A stretch of 64,000 bases of DNA, taken from an uncultured Dehalococcoidia bacterium. Its GTDB lineage: Bacteria > Chloroflexota > Dehalococcoidia > Lucifugimonadales > UBA3495. Position 1 is the first letter of the stretch. The number at the start of each line of letters is the position of its first letter. The notes under the pieces are model-generated. The model had not been told where the DNA came from. It searched no databases and saw only the letters and a program-made list of their open reading frames with translations. The position numbers and the translations under genes are program-made. Shown in pieces: positions 27,494 through 37,700 of the stretch. The stretch is taken from NCBI GenBank assembly GCA_951813535.1, contig OX638345.1:3216608-3280607 (forward strand). Reading direction: 5' to 3'.

Positions 27494-28129
27494 ATGAGGC
27501 TGGCTCAATGCTTGTGGAATGGTGATTTGATGGCGGGAAGCAACCCACAACGCCTGCTGCTTCACTGCCGGAACGTGTTGCACGGTCAACTGGAAGTGGG
27601 ATTGATGGCCCGATTACTGGGTATCCCTGACGGCCAGCGAGTCCTTCAGGTGGGATGCGGGAGCGGTATCGCCCTGCCCCACCTCTCGAAGGTGTGCAAA
27701 CCGAGGGTCATGGCGGGCATCGACATCGATCCAACCCTCCTGGTTGAGGCGAAAGCCAGGGTGCGTGAGAAGGGTATCGGCGCGTACCTGGTGCGGGCAG
27801 ACGTGCGCGAGATGCCCTTTCCCGATGGCTCCTTCGATCTGGTCATCGACTTCGGCGTTTGCTATCACGTCAAGCGTCCTGGGGATGTGCTCAGGGAGGT
27901 TGCCCGGGTTTTGGATACCTCGGGCACATTCGTTTACGAAACTCCGGTGGCCCAATCGCTGGCCCATCCAATGGCTGATCGCACCAGGCGCCTGCCCTGG
28001 GAGGATGCGCCGTCTTTGAAGACGCGCCGCCGTCAACTGCTCTGGGCCAGCCGCACAAAAGGCGAGTTCAGCCGTCAATGGATGTTTGACGCGGCTGACG
28101 AGCGCTTTGCCAGCGCTCCTCCGATATGA
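27494..28129 (+). CDS. Class I SAM-dependent methyltransferase
   Basis: 211 aa from ATG 27494; ATG 27530 is an alternative. VLQVGCGSGIALPHL (motif I), AGIDIDPTLL (II), VRADVREMPFPDGSFDLVIDF and LREVARVLDTSGTFVYE are typical methyltransferase motifs. It lies 60 bp after the inositol synthase and upstream of the CDP-alcohol phosphotransferase. The target is unknown; a lipid or inositol derivative would fit the operon but this is inference. Confidence 0.8.
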   Translation: MRLAQCLWNGDLMAGSNPQRLLLHCRNVLHGQLEVGLMARLLGIPDGQRVLQVGCGSGIALPHLSKVCKPRVMAGIDIDPTLLVEAKARVREKGIGAYLVRADVREMPFPDGSFDLVIDFGVCYHVKRPGDVLREVARVLDTSGTFVYETPVAQSLAHPMADRTRRLPWEDAPSLKTRRRQLLWASRTKGEFSRQWMFDAADERFASAPPI

Positions 28130-28288
28130 CGCCAGACCTGAATGGCATCACGCAACTCTGAAAGGAAACTGCACTCATGGAACACGATTAGGAGCACCAG
28201 TACCAACCAGCGTGAGCAGATCCGGAATCAGTCCGGCCGAGCGCCCCGCCAGGGATACGGCGCTCGCATACGACAAGAGGAGCCAACC

Positions 28289-28963
28289 ATGATCCAAGCT
28301 CAATTCGGTGGCGACAAAAAGACCGGCAAATGGGCATTTGCCAATCTGGAACGGCGCATGGTCACCTGGCTGGTTCCCAGGGTGCCGTCCTGGCTCGAAA
28401 CCTACCATCTGACGATGCTGACGCTGGTGTGGAGCATCGGCATTGTTGCGGCCAGCTTGTTGGCCCGCGAGAGCCTCCATTGGTTGTGGCTGGTTTCGGG
28501 CTTCATCGCCCTGCAGTACCTGAGCGACGTGCTGGACGGCGCAGTGGGCCGCCATCGCGACACCGGTCTGGTCAAGTGGGGGTTCTACATGGACCATTTC
28601 CTGGATTTCCTGTTCCTCGCGTCGGTAATCGTAGGTTATTCTCTGGCCCTGCCCCACATAGCCGCCTACTGGTTTTTCGCTCTGCTGGTGGTCGGCGGGG
28701 CGTTGATGGTCAACTCGTTCCTGTCATTTGCCGCCACGAACGAATTTCAGATATCGACGCTTGGCATTGGTCCCACGGAAATACGCCTGTTTTTCATTCT
28801 GGCCAACGCCGCAATTATTTTCTTCGGCGCCGCATGGCTGCCCATTGCACTGCCCGTAATCCTGGGAGTTCTCACCGCGACCCTGGTGTGGTCGGTTTGG
28901 CAGTCTCACCGCCGCATCTGGGCGATCGACATGGAGAACAAGCGCAACCGGGCCGGAGCTTAA
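28289..28963 (+). CDS. CDP-alcohol phosphatidyltransferase-family membrane enzyme
   Basis: 224 aa from the ATG at 28289; GAGGAG at 28276-28281 supports it. About six membrane helices. The signature D-x2-DG-x2-A-R-x8/9-G-x3-D-x3-D is present as SDVLDGAVGR followed by KWGFYMDHFLD, with Gly in place of the usual Ala. It joins a CDP-activated lipid to an alcohol. With inositol phosphate made by the first gene, phosphatidylinositol-phosphate synthase activity is the simplest guess, but the alcohol acceptor cannot be read from sequence. Confidence 0.8.
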   Translation: MIQAQFGGDKKTGKWAFANLERRMVTWLVPRVPSWLETYHLTMLTLVWSIGIVAASLLARESLHWLWLVSGFIALQYLSDVLDGAVGRHRDTGLVKWGFYMDHFLDFLFLASVIVGYSLALPHIAAYWFFALLVVGGALMVNSFLSFAATNEFQISTLGIGPTEIRLFFILANAAIIFFGAAWLPIALPVILGVLTATLVWSVWQSHRRIWAIDMENKRNRAGA

Positions 28964-29144
28964 CTCCGGTTCTTCTCCGGTTGCTCACGGGGTTGGCCAG
29001 TCAGTAATTGGTTGACGCAGCGGCGCTCGACGAACAACCCTGTGCACTGGTCAAGACGCTAGCGTAACCGGCCGGTATGGCCTCGGCCCCCAGGGTAGAT
29101 TCGGTAAAGACGGTCAGGTGGGCGGGAACACTCTCACGCTCCTT

Positions 29145-29186
29145 GAGCACGCCGCAACACTCATCTCTTCGGTGGATTGGGCCCTA
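29145..29186. mobile_element. Solo right end of an IS1380-family element (remnant)
   Basis: ACGCCGCAACACTCATCTCT followed by TCGGTGGATTGGGCCCTA matches the right ends of the two full copies (ACGCCGCGCTCATCTCTTCG in copy 2). No transposase is attached. The LLM gene's stop codon, read on the minus strand, lies in its last three bases. Confidence 0.65.
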
Positions 29187-30296
29187 GCGGAAGTTGGGCA
29201 TCACTTTTTCTGCGAATAGTTGGAGCGAGCTGGACACCTGGTCGTAGGACAGGCCCCCGGCGTCCAGGTAGCTGATGAAGTGGGTGACGTGGTTCTCTTC
29301 CAGTTCCTTGATGGCTGCCGTGACCTTCTCGGGGCTGCCGATGGCTGCCATGCCTTCCTTGCCCCGCTCGGCCACCAGATCCGGCTCGATAAAGGGGTCG
29401 TCGATGTAGTGCTCATAGCCACGCACCCCTGAGGCCCGCACCACGTCGGAGAGCGGGCGGCGCAGGAAGTCCCCCATGTCGCCAGCCCATTGCAGGCGCG
29501 GCACCAGCAGTTCGATGGCTTCCTCGTCGGTGGGAGCCACATAAACGTTGCGGACGGCGGCGACTTCGATATCATCGGGCGCTGTTCCCTCTTCCAGCAT
29601 CCGCCGGCGGTAGAGGTTAATCAGGTTCTGGTCAGAGTCCGGCGAAGCAGGGAAGAAACTGCTGCCCACGGTGAACAACCCCCAACGGTTGCGGACGGCA
29701 ATCTCTACCGATTCCGGGCTGTGAGTGACCGCCATAAATATGGGCGGATGCGGCTGCTGCACCGGCTTGGGAATAACCCGCACTTCCGGGAAGCTGAAAT
29801 AGTCGCCGTCGTAGGAGAAGGTGTCCTCCGTCCACGACCTGACCGCGATGTCCATGCCCTCGATGAAACGGTCGCGGGATTCGGCGATGTCCAGGCCATA
29901 GATGTCGAACTCCCGCTTCTGGTAGCCGCGGCCAGCCCCGACAATCAGGCGTCCCTGGCTGATAATGTCCAGTGTGGCCAGGTCCTGCGCCAGCCGCAGT
30001 GGCGCGTGCCACGGCACTATGGTGCAGGCCACGCCCACTTTGACCGCCCTGGTCCTGGCGGCAATGGCAGCCAGCAGGCTGTGGGGCGAGCTGATGATGC
30101 TGTGTTCGCTGAAAGCGTGCTCAGCAATCCACACCGAGTCGAAGCCCAGTTCTTCCGCCAATTCCGCGCCGCGCAGAATGTCCTCGTAGACCTCGACGTC
30201 GGTGCGGCTCACCGGGTTGGGATTGACCTTGCTCTCGTCGGCGTATTGCTCGTGCAGCAGGGGGCGCTGGCCCACAAAGAAGGCTCCGAATTTCAT
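29184..30296 (-). CDS. LLM-class flavin-dependent oxidoreductase
   Basis: 370 aa. The bacterial luciferase-like TIM barrel is clear: MKFGAFF at the start, then SVWIAEHAFSEHS, GRLIVGAGRGYQKREFDIYG and HPPIFMAV. It uses FMNH2 or F420 for oxygenation or reduction of an unknown substrate; the family is abundant in SAR202-type Chloroflexota. The ferritin-like gene ends 4 nt upstream, so they are co-transcribed. Its stop codon falls inside an IS1380 end remnant, so the C-terminus may have been trimmed slightly. Confidence 0.9.
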   Translation of the reverse strand: MKFGAFFVGQRPLLHEQYADESKVNPNPVSRTDVEVYEDILRGAELAEELGFDSVWIAEHAFSEHSIISSPHSLLAAIAARTRAVKVGVACTIVPWHAPLRLAQDLATLDIISQGRLIVGAGRGYQKREFDIYGLDIAESRDRFIEGMDIAVRSWTEDTFSYDGDYFSFPEVRVIPKPVQQPHPPIFMAVTHSPESVEIAVRNRWGLFTVGSSFFPASPDSDQNLINLYRRRMLEEGTAPDDIEVAAVRNVYVAPTDEEAIELLVPRLQWAGDMGDFLRRPLSDVVRASGVRGYEHYIDDPFIEPDLVAERGKEGMAAIGSPEKVTAAIKELEENHVTHFISYLDAGGLSYDQVSSSLQLFAEKVMPNFR

Positions 30297-30300
30297 CCGG

Positions 30301-30759
30301 TTAGTCCTCCCGCTCGATCTCGGCGTACACCGCCCGCATGGAGGCGCCGGAGTCGTCCTCCACCTCGGTGAACCACTTGATCAGAGAACGGGTCAGCTGG
30401 TCGACAGACTCATCGGCTGAGGCGGCCTCATAGCGCTGGCGCACATTGGGCAGGGTTACGCGAGATTGAGCTTCACGCATCCAGACGATCTTTTCCTTGT
30501 CGGTCATGTCCGAACCGGCCACGCGCAGCCGCTCGGTAAACAAGGCGTCGTCCTTGTCCTCGGGAACGCCGCCCAACTCACGAATGCGCCGGTCGAAGAT
30601 GTCCCCGTGGCTGGTCTCGCGCTCGGCTACCAGAGAAAGGCAGGCCTTCAGCCCCGGATGCTCGGTCTTATCGGCCCATGCCTTGAGGTAAACTCCAGCA
30701 CGGTGTTCCTGCAGGCGAACGTCGTTGAGCAGGTCTATGTATTCTGGCTGGTCCGGCAT
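30301..30759 (-). CDS. Ferritin-like four-helix protein
   Basis: 152 aa, mostly helical, with EHRAGVYLKAW and ERETSHGDIFDRRI (ExxH) helices and a second E-rich half, the layout of rubrerythrin/DUF892-like ferritin folds. Two iron-binding ExxH motifs are not both obvious, so metal binding is uncertain. It precedes the LLM oxidoreductase by 4 nt. Confidence 0.6.
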   Translation of the reverse strand: MPDQPEYIDLLNDVRLQEHRAGVYLKAWADKTEHPGLKACLSLVAERETSHGDIFDRRIRELGGVPEDKDDALFTERLRVAGSDMTDKEKIVWMREAQSRVTLPNVRQRYEAASADESVDQLTRSLIKWFTEVEDDSGASMRAVYAEIERED

Positions 30760-30978
30760 TGCGATACCTCACTTAGTATTGAGCATTTGGGAGGCGAAAG
30801 CGGACGCGGCTGCCGCCATTTCGTAACAAAACGTTCGCCGAATAAAACACTCGCCGATGATTGTCGGGCAGCGCGGTTGCAGCCGAGTTTAGTGTGCCTC
30901 CCTTGGGGTGTCAAACTTGGCTGCGCCCGGCGCGTGATAAAATGCCGCCACGAAATCAGCCCGGTTTCAGGAGCGGTT

Positions 30979-32157
30979 TTGCCTCAATTGACTGAAGCGC
31001 AGCGCGGCATTGTCACCACGATCAGAGAGTTTGTCCGCCGGGAAGTCCAACCTGTCGCCCAGAAAATGGAACACGCCGACGAGTACCCCTTCGAGCTGGT
31101 GGAGCGGATGAAGGAGCTGGGCCTGTTCGGCGCGGTGATCCCCGAAGAGTACGGCGGGCTTGAGCTGGATGTCACGTCCTACGCCCTGGTCATCGAGGAA
31201 ATCTGCCGGGGATGGATGAGCCTGAGCGGGATACTGAACTCCCACCTCATCATGGCCTACATGGTCACGACCCACGGAACACCGGAGCAGAAGGAGCGAT
31301 TCCTGCCCCTGATGGCGACCGGCGAGAAGCGAGGCGGCATCTGCATCACCGAGCCCAACGCGGGCAGCGACGTCCAGGCCATCGAGACTCGCGCCGTCCG
31401 CGAAGGCGACGAATACGTGGTAAACGGGGTCAAGAGCCTGATTACCAACGGGCGCCACGGCAACACCTTCGCCCTGGTCGCCAAGACCGACCCGAACGCC
31501 GACCCGCCCCGGCGCGGCATCAGCATCTTCATCGCCGAGAAGGGGCCGGGCTTCAACGTGGTACGGGACATACCGAAGCTGGGCTACAAGGGCGTGGATA
31601 CCTCCGAGCTGTCCTTCGAGGACTACCGCGTATCCGGCGGGAATCTGGTCAGTGGCGAGGAGGGCAAGGGGTTCTACCAGATCATGAGCGGGCTGGAACT
31701 GGGCCGCATCAATGTTGCCGCCCGCTGCCTCGGTGTGGCGCGCGCAGCGCTGGAAGAATCCACGCGATACGCCAGGCAGCGCCAAACCTTCGGCAAGGCC
31801 ATCGGAGAACACCAGAGCGTGCAGATAATGCTGGCCAACATGGGGACCCAGATACAGGCGGCCCACCTGATGGTGCTCCACGCCGCCGAAAAGAAGGACC
31901 GGGGCGAGCGCGCCGACATGGAGGCCGGAATGGCCAAGCTGTTCGCCAGCGAGATGTGTATGCAGGTCGCCACCGACGCCATGCGCATCCACGGCGGCTA
32001 CGGCTACACCCAGGACCTGACGGTGGAGCGCCACTTCCGAGACGCCCCGCTGATGATGATCGGCGAGGGAACCAACGAGATTCAGCGCCTGGTCATCGCC
32101 CGCCATCTGCTCAACAACTACCCCACCGGCGACTTCCTGTACGAGTCGGGGTTGTAG
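30979..32157 (+). CDS. Acyl-CoA dehydrogenase
   Basis: 392 aa from a TTG at 30979 that has AGGAG 5 nt upstream; the frame is open upstream but there is no ATG with a site. The family motifs are ITEPNAGSD, the FAD-binding LVAKTD region, the mid-helix QTFGKAIGEHQSVQ, and the C-terminal MRIHGGYGYTQDLTVERHFRDA with GEGTNEIQ. It oxidises acyl-CoA thioesters with electron-transfer flavoprotein. MmgE/PrpD and CaiB/BaiF genes follow, suggesting an acid-degradation locus. Confidence 0.92.
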   Translation: MPQLTEAQRGIVTTIREFVRREVQPVAQKMEHADEYPFELVERMKELGLFGAVIPEEYGGLELDVTSYALVIEEICRGWMSLSGILNSHLIMAYMVTTHGTPEQKERFLPLMATGEKRGGICITEPNAGSDVQAIETRAVREGDEYVVNGVKSLITNGRHGNTFALVAKTDPNADPPRRGISIFIAEKGPGFNVVRDIPKLGYKGVDTSELSFEDYRVSGGNLVSGEEGKGFYQIMSGLELGRINVAARCLGVARAALEESTRYARQRQTFGKAIGEHQSVQIMLANMGTQIQAAHLMVLHAAEKKDRGERADMEAGMAKLFASEMCMQVATDAMRIHGGYGYTQDLTVERHFRDAPLMMIGEGTNEIQRLVIARHLLNNYPTGDFLYESGL

Positions 32158-32280
32158 GTACCAGTCAGGGTTGTAGGCGGACTGGATTTGGCGAGCGTAT
32201 TACCCTGTTTCGAACTGCTCGGGCACGACGAATAGTATATTGAGAACCGTCGTTGCAATGCTTGATGGAGGTCCTCAGCC

Positions 32281-33678
32281 ATGGTTCAGAACAACAACGA
32301 AACCGGCATGACCCGCGCCCTGGGCAGCTTCGCCCAGGCGCTCGAGTACGAGGATCTGTCGCCGGAGGTGATCGACTGGGCCAAGTACCTGTGCCTGGAC
32401 TTCGCCGCAGTTACGCTCAACGGGTCCACCACCGGCTCGGCGCGCGCTGTCGTTGATGCGCTGCAGCGCCTGGACCGCCCGGGGCCGTCAGTGATCGTGG
32501 GCACGCCGTATCGAGTGCTGCCGGAATACGCTTCGATGGCCAACGGCACCGCCTTTCACAGCATAGAGATGGACGACGTCAATAACGAGGCGTCGCTGCA
32601 TCCGGGCGTGGTGGCCTTTCCCACCGCCCTTTCGATGGCCGATCTGGCCCATGTGTCGGGCAAGGACTTCATCGCCGCTGTGGTTGCGGGGTACGACGTC
32701 ATCGTGCGGCTGGGCCGCGCGTTGCAGCCTGCCGAGCATTACGGGCGAGGCTTCCATCCCACCGGCACCTGCGGGGCATTCGGCGCTGCGGTGGTGGCCG
32801 GGCGGCTGTTGGGGCTGCAGGGCGACGACTTCATCCACGCCCTGGGCATCGCGGGCAGCCAGACCGCCGGCAGCATGGAATACCTGGCGCAGGGCGCCTG
32901 GACCAAGCGACTCCATCCCGGCTGGGCATCGCACAGCGGTTCCTGGGCGGCCCTGCTGGCCCGCTCCGGCTACACCGGCCCCACCACCATCCTCGAGGGG
33001 CGCGACGGCTTCCTGCAAGCCTATTCCGGCAACCCCGACCTGTCGCTGGTGCTGCAAGATCTGGGGGACGAATATCTGATTACCCGCACGGGAATCAAGC
33101 CCCATGCCTGCTGCCGTTACAAGCAGGGACCCATCGACTGCCTGATAGACATCCGCAATACCCATGGTCTGGAGGCCGATGACGTGGAGGAAGTGACCGT
33201 CGGAGTACTCAGCGGCGGTTTCAAGGTGATAGCGTCTCCAGAAGCGGACAAGGCCAACCCCAGCACAGTCGTGGATATGCAGTTCTCCATGCCCTTCGGC
33301 GCGGCGGTGGCCCTGGCCTATGGCCGCGCGTCGCTGGAGGAATACGCCGACGGGGTGCCTGACCGCCCGGAGATAAGCCGCATCCTGCCGCGGGTCAAGT
33401 GTGTGACCGACCCGGAGTTGGACGCCCACTTCCCCCGCGAGTTTCGCGCCTGGGCTGAAGTCTCCACCGCCGATGGACGCCGCCTGCGCAGCGACATCCG
33501 ATACCCCAAGGGCGACCCGGAGAATGCACTGTCGTGGGCCGAAATGAAAGAGAAGTTCGCCGTCCTCACCGCAACGGTCATCAGCCCGGAGCGCCAGCAG
33601 CAAATCATCGCCGCCATAGAATCGCTGGACGAAATGGAGGACGTGCGAGAACTGGCAGCCCTCCTGGCCGCGGAATAG
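32281..33678 (+). CDS. MmgE/PrpD-family protein
   Basis: 465 aa, full length for the family (2-methylcitrate dehydratase or cis-aconitate decarboxylase-like). Landmarks are FAAVTLNGS, the ANGTAFHSIEMDDVNNEASLHPG active-site region, PTGTCGAFGAA and GIKPHACCRYKQGPID. GGAGGT precedes the ATG. The substrate is unknown; a small tricarboxylic or hydroxy acid is likely. The truncated CaiB gene follows 31 bp later. Confidence 0.9.
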   Translation: MVQNNNETGMTRALGSFAQALEYEDLSPEVIDWAKYLCLDFAAVTLNGSTTGSARAVVDALQRLDRPGPSVIVGTPYRVLPEYASMANGTAFHSIEMDDVNNEASLHPGVVAFPTALSMADLAHVSGKDFIAAVVAGYDVIVRLGRALQPAEHYGRGFHPTGTCGAFGAAVVAGRLLGLQGDDFIHALGIAGSQTAGSMEYLAQGAWTKRLHPGWASHSGSWAALLARSGYTGPTTILEGRDGFLQAYSGNPDLSLVLQDLGDEYLITRTGIKPHACCRYKQGPIDCLIDIRNTHGLEADDVEEVTVGVLSGGFKVIASPEADKANPSTVVDMQFSMPFGAAVALAYGRASLEEYADGVPDRPEISRILPRVKCVTDPELDAHFPREFRAWAEVSTADGRRLRSDIRYPKGDPENALSWAEMKEKFAVLTATVISPERQQQIIAAIESLDEMEDVRELAALLAAE

Positions 33679-33709
33679 GCCACCAGGCAGTGCAGATGGG
33701 GAAGAGAAT

Positions 33710-34276
33710 ATGACCCCTCCGATGCAGGGTGTCCGCATCCTCGAAATGTCGCAGGCCATCGCCGGGCCGATGGCGGCGCGGACGCTGGGCGACCTGGGCG
33801 CTGAGATAATCAAGATCGAGCAGCCCGGCGTGGGGGATATGTCGCGGCGCATCGGCCCCCACTTCCTCGGCGGCGAGAGCGCCTATTACCTGAATTTCAA
33901 CCGCAACAAGAAGAGCGTAACCATAGACCTGCGAACGCCGGAGGGCCGGGAAGTCTTCCGCCGGCTCGTAGCCGTGTCCGACGTGGTGTTAGACGCATTT
34001 CGGCCTTCGGCGCTGGAGCGCCTGGGACTGGACTACGAATCGTTGCAGGCAGTCAACCCGTCCATCATCGCCTGCTCGCTGTCGGCCTTCGGGCAAGAGG
34101 GGCCGTACCGTGAGCGGCCCGGCTTCGACGGCATCGTGCAGGCCATGGGCGGCGGGATGAGCGTCACCGGCAACCCCGGCCAGCCGCCGGTGTTCATGGG
34201 CTTTCCGGTGGGCGACATGGTCGGCGGCTACGTGGCCGCCCTGAGCATCGCCTCCGCGTTGTACGGGCGGCGGTAG
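33710..34276 (+). pseudogene. Truncated CaiB/BaiF CoA-transferase
   Basis: 188 residues of a family that normally runs to about 390-400. The N-terminal half is intact (GVRILEMSQAIAGP, then LGAEIIKIEQPG, then RNKKSVTIDL) and includes the catalytic Asp region PVGDMVGGY. At ASALYGRR it runs into unrelated DNA: the next bases read on the minus strand as a haloalkane dehalogenase fragment. The break lies at about 34263-34277, where a shared GGGCGGCGG stretch suggests recombination. A stable half-protein is unlikely. Confidence 0.85.
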
Positions 34277-34500
34277 ACCTCCATCTCCGGTTCGGTCAGT
34301 CCGCGTACCACGCTGGCCGGCAGAATGCGCTCGACAAACACGTTGCGCTCCAGGATGATCTGCTCGCCGGCGGGTGAGCTCATCGACTGGAACAGCCCCC
34401 GGGGGAACGCTCGGGCCACTCCTCCCACGCCAAGGGCCGGACGATGGCCTCCGTGTGGGCGATCCCCTTGTCCCGCTCTTGGTGTCGATGGACCCATTTG
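34277..34500 (-). pseudogene. Haloalkane dehalogenase fragment, frameshifted
   Basis: On the minus strand one frame reads WVHRHQERDKGIAHTEA then IVRPLAWEEWPE, the cap-domain region of haloalkane dehalogenases. Another frame then continues GEQIILERNVFVERILPASV and RGLTEPEMEVYRRPY. The frame shift is at about 34400. Both ends are missing: the catalytic nucleophile region and the C-terminal His are not present. It is a scrap of a former gene. Confidence 0.7.
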
Positions 34501-34539
34501 CCGGCCAGGTCCGATCAACACAACTGTCTTCCCGCTCGG

Positions 34540-34655
34540 TTCCGAGCAATCTACCAAGCCCAATCGGTATAGGTCGTTGTCGTCGATGTCGGCGAGACCC
34601 TGGGGTATGCACCCGGTGATGGTGTTGCCGGAGAGGCGCGACATTTCCAAGACGC
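34540..34655 (-). pseudogene. Leucine-rich-repeat fragment
   Basis: About 38 residues (MSRLSGNTITGCIPQGLADI followed by DDNDLYRLGLVDC) match the CIPDGLxxIADNDLxxL cassette of the big LRR protein that ends at 34723. It lies between that gene's 3' end and the dehalogenase scrap, on the same strand, with no start and no context. Confidence 0.65.
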
Positions 34656-34722
34656 GGTCGGCCCGTCACGATCGAAACCCCGGCCGCTTTCGGATCGGTC
34701 CGGTTTGCAACAGTTCGGTAAC

Positions 34723-37700
34723 CTAACGCCCGGCCTGGCCGGCCAGTCTGAGTTTGCCGGTATCGACGCTACCGATTCGGCACTTGCCCTCTGCGCTGCA
34801 CCGCACCTGCAGGATATCGTTGAACCGCGATGTTCCGGAGCCAAGCGCACCGGCCTGACCCCTGTTGGAGACCGTAAGAGCCGTTCTCGACTGATAGCGG
34901 TGAAGCCTGCGGTCAGCCCCCTCGGTTTCGTTCAAAATGACGTCCAGAGTGTAGTTGGTGATCGGTTGGCCGCTGTAATAATGCACATCCACGTCGAACG
35001 TACCGTTCAGATAAACGTCGTGATCAGGAGCGCGGTACGATACCACCTCTGGTCCGAACCCGTTGAGGTCGTCCCGGTCCAAGAAGCCCGGGTCCTTAAT
35101 TGTGTCACCGAAGTAAATCGTTTGGCCGCTTTTGTCCGTGGTGTAGATATCAACGTCGGTTCCGTCGGTGTCCCACCGCAGCACGAACCCAACCCTTGAC
35201 GGTACCAGCACGTTGAAGTCGCTTGACGTGTTTTCAACACCTTGCAGGGTGATGACCCGAGCTTCGGTGGCCGGAGTGTTGCCATTGAAGGCTTGGGCGG
35301 TGATGCGATTGGCGCCGAGGAATACCACCACCTGCTCCGCGAAGTCGCCTCCGGAACTCATTGCCGTTTCCGTCCTGAGCCCGTTGGCGTTTATTACTAC
35401 CCTGGTTACGCCGTCCCTTGCCTCCGCCGGGATGTTGCCGCTGACGGTTACCACGCGTTCATCGACCTGTTGACCGCTGGTGTGGCTGGTTATCACGGGA
35501 TAGGGCAGGAATTCTGCCGTTGCCGGCCTCGTCCTGGTGCTGATATCGACGCTGGCGGAATGGCTGATGCTCGGGTTGACCAGCGTAACGAGCATTTCAG
35601 GCGACGCCCCGCCGGCATAGTTGAAAACCGACTGTACCACGTCGTCCCCGGTGGAGAACCACAGGTGTGGGTCCCCATCGTCGCCGATGGTATTTTCGCC
35701 GGTGAAGCCGGCATCAAGGCTGGACACCGATACGATGAGCTCGCGGTTGGACCCGACCACGATCTGGAACACGGTGCCCGACGGCTGGCCGCTGGGAGGT
35801 GTGACCAAGTACGAGTACGCTCCGGCAGCCGGGATGTCCACCGAAGCGCTGTTGTTCAGCCGTCTGGGCGCAGAGAATGTCACCGTGGGCTCGTCGGCAT
35901 CGTCGTCGAGCAGGTTGACATCCTGGCGCAATAGCGTTGCATAGTTGTACAGCGCCAGCGCGGCTTCCAGCGACGAGGACCGGTCCTCGCCCAGGTGGTC
36001 CCCGAAATCGCAAGCCCCGGCGGTGGAAAGCCACGACTTCAATTCGGTTACCCAGGTCGTATCCGACCCGGTCGCACGGGGCCGGCTCAGCACCTTGTTT
36101 AGGTCGGTATCGTAGCCGTCGCAATACGCGTCCAGCATCTTGAAGAAAAATACCCGGTGGTAGGGGTCAGCAGCCGCCGTGTCATCCGCGCTGTTTATTC
36201 CCGCTTCCATGATGCGTGGGAAGCTGCTCTTTTTATAGTCGTTTGTCTCGTCGCTCACCATATCCACGAAGGCCTCGGCGGTGCCCTCAACCAACCACAA
36301 CCTGCGCTTGGGATACCCGAACTGACTGGCAAGTATTTCAAGGGGCGAAAACGTGATAGCCAGTTCATAACCGAAGCCAGCCTTGGTGTCTGAGTGGGAC
36401 TGCACAGTGTGGAAGTACTCGTGAAACAGCACGCGCTGCGCGGTTTCCGCGAGGCCAGACCTGTTGTTGATGCGGATCACGTCTGAACTCTTCTGCTTCA
36501 CCGCACCGGCCGCCTCCAACGGTTCGATGGAGACGGTGATGTCCTTGTAGTATCCCAAGCCCATGGCATCGGCTTGCTGCTGTGCGGTGATTACCCACGA
36601 GGCAACGTCCTCCAGCGTGGCGCTGTCCTGGTCCTGGTACTGCCAGGAAACGCCGCGGGGCCAGTTGCCGGTGTTATTCCAGTTTGCTCCGTCGGCGAAC
36701 ACCCAGACTCGGATCAGGGCGTGTTTGTCCTTGCAGTATGGGAGATTCAAGCTGCTCAGGTCATGGGTTGGCACTGCGCTCAGGCCTGCCGGCACGCAGC
36801 CTGTGATGTTGTTTCCTCCGACGGTCAGGCTGCTCAAGGCGCCCAGGCGTGCTATGGACTCCGGCAACCGTCCGGACAGGTCGTTGCTCTGCAGGTCCAG
36901 ACCAGTGATCCGGCCGTCACTTCCCACAGTTACTCCATGCCAGTCGGATACGTCGGTCGAGTCGCTGAGCCAGTTTGCGTTGTTGGTCCAGCTGTCTCCG
37001 TCCGTTGCGTAGTACACACCTTCCAGCGCTTTCTGTTCCCGGCAATAGGGTCGTCCCAAATCGGCCAGGTCGTTGTCTGCGATCGAACGCAGGCCGTCGG
37101 GTATGCAACCCGAAATGGAATTGCCGGCGAGTTTGAGTTCAGTCAGGTCTATCAGGTTTGCCAACTCGTCCGGGATCTCGCCGTTGAGGTTGTTGTTTCG
37201 AAGATCCAGGGCAGTAACGCGACCGCCATCCCCAACGGTTACCCCGTGCCAGCTGGTAATTTCCTCGGTGGAGCTCAGCCAGTTGGTGTTGTTAGTCCAG
37301 CCAGCCCCTCCGGTCGCGTTGTAGAGTGCCTCAAGGGCGTGCTGGTCCCCGCAGTACTCCAGGTTCAGTCCGGCCAGGTCGTTGTCCGCCACCGAGGCGA
37401 GTCCGTCGGGAATGCACCCGACGAAGGTGTTGCCGGAGCCCAGCCCCAATCTGGTCAGGTTGGACAGGAATCCCAGGTCATGCGGGATTTGGCCGATCAA
37501 CTGGTTGCCGCTGAGGTCCAGGGTGGTCAGGCCGGTTAGCGCTCCCAATCCCTCGGGTATCGAGCCCGTCAACTGGTTGTCACTGAGGTCCAGGGAAGTC
37601 AGGGCGCCCAGAATATCCAAATTGGGTGGGATATCTCCAGTCAGCTGGTTGTCGCTGAGGTCCAGGGCGGTCAATGCGGACAGGCCGACTAGCTCACTGG

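Noticed and set aside
30967-32106. Long minus-strand frame opposite the acyl-CoA dehydrogenase
   Set aside because: Same reason: antisense shadow of a clear gene in GC-rich DNA.
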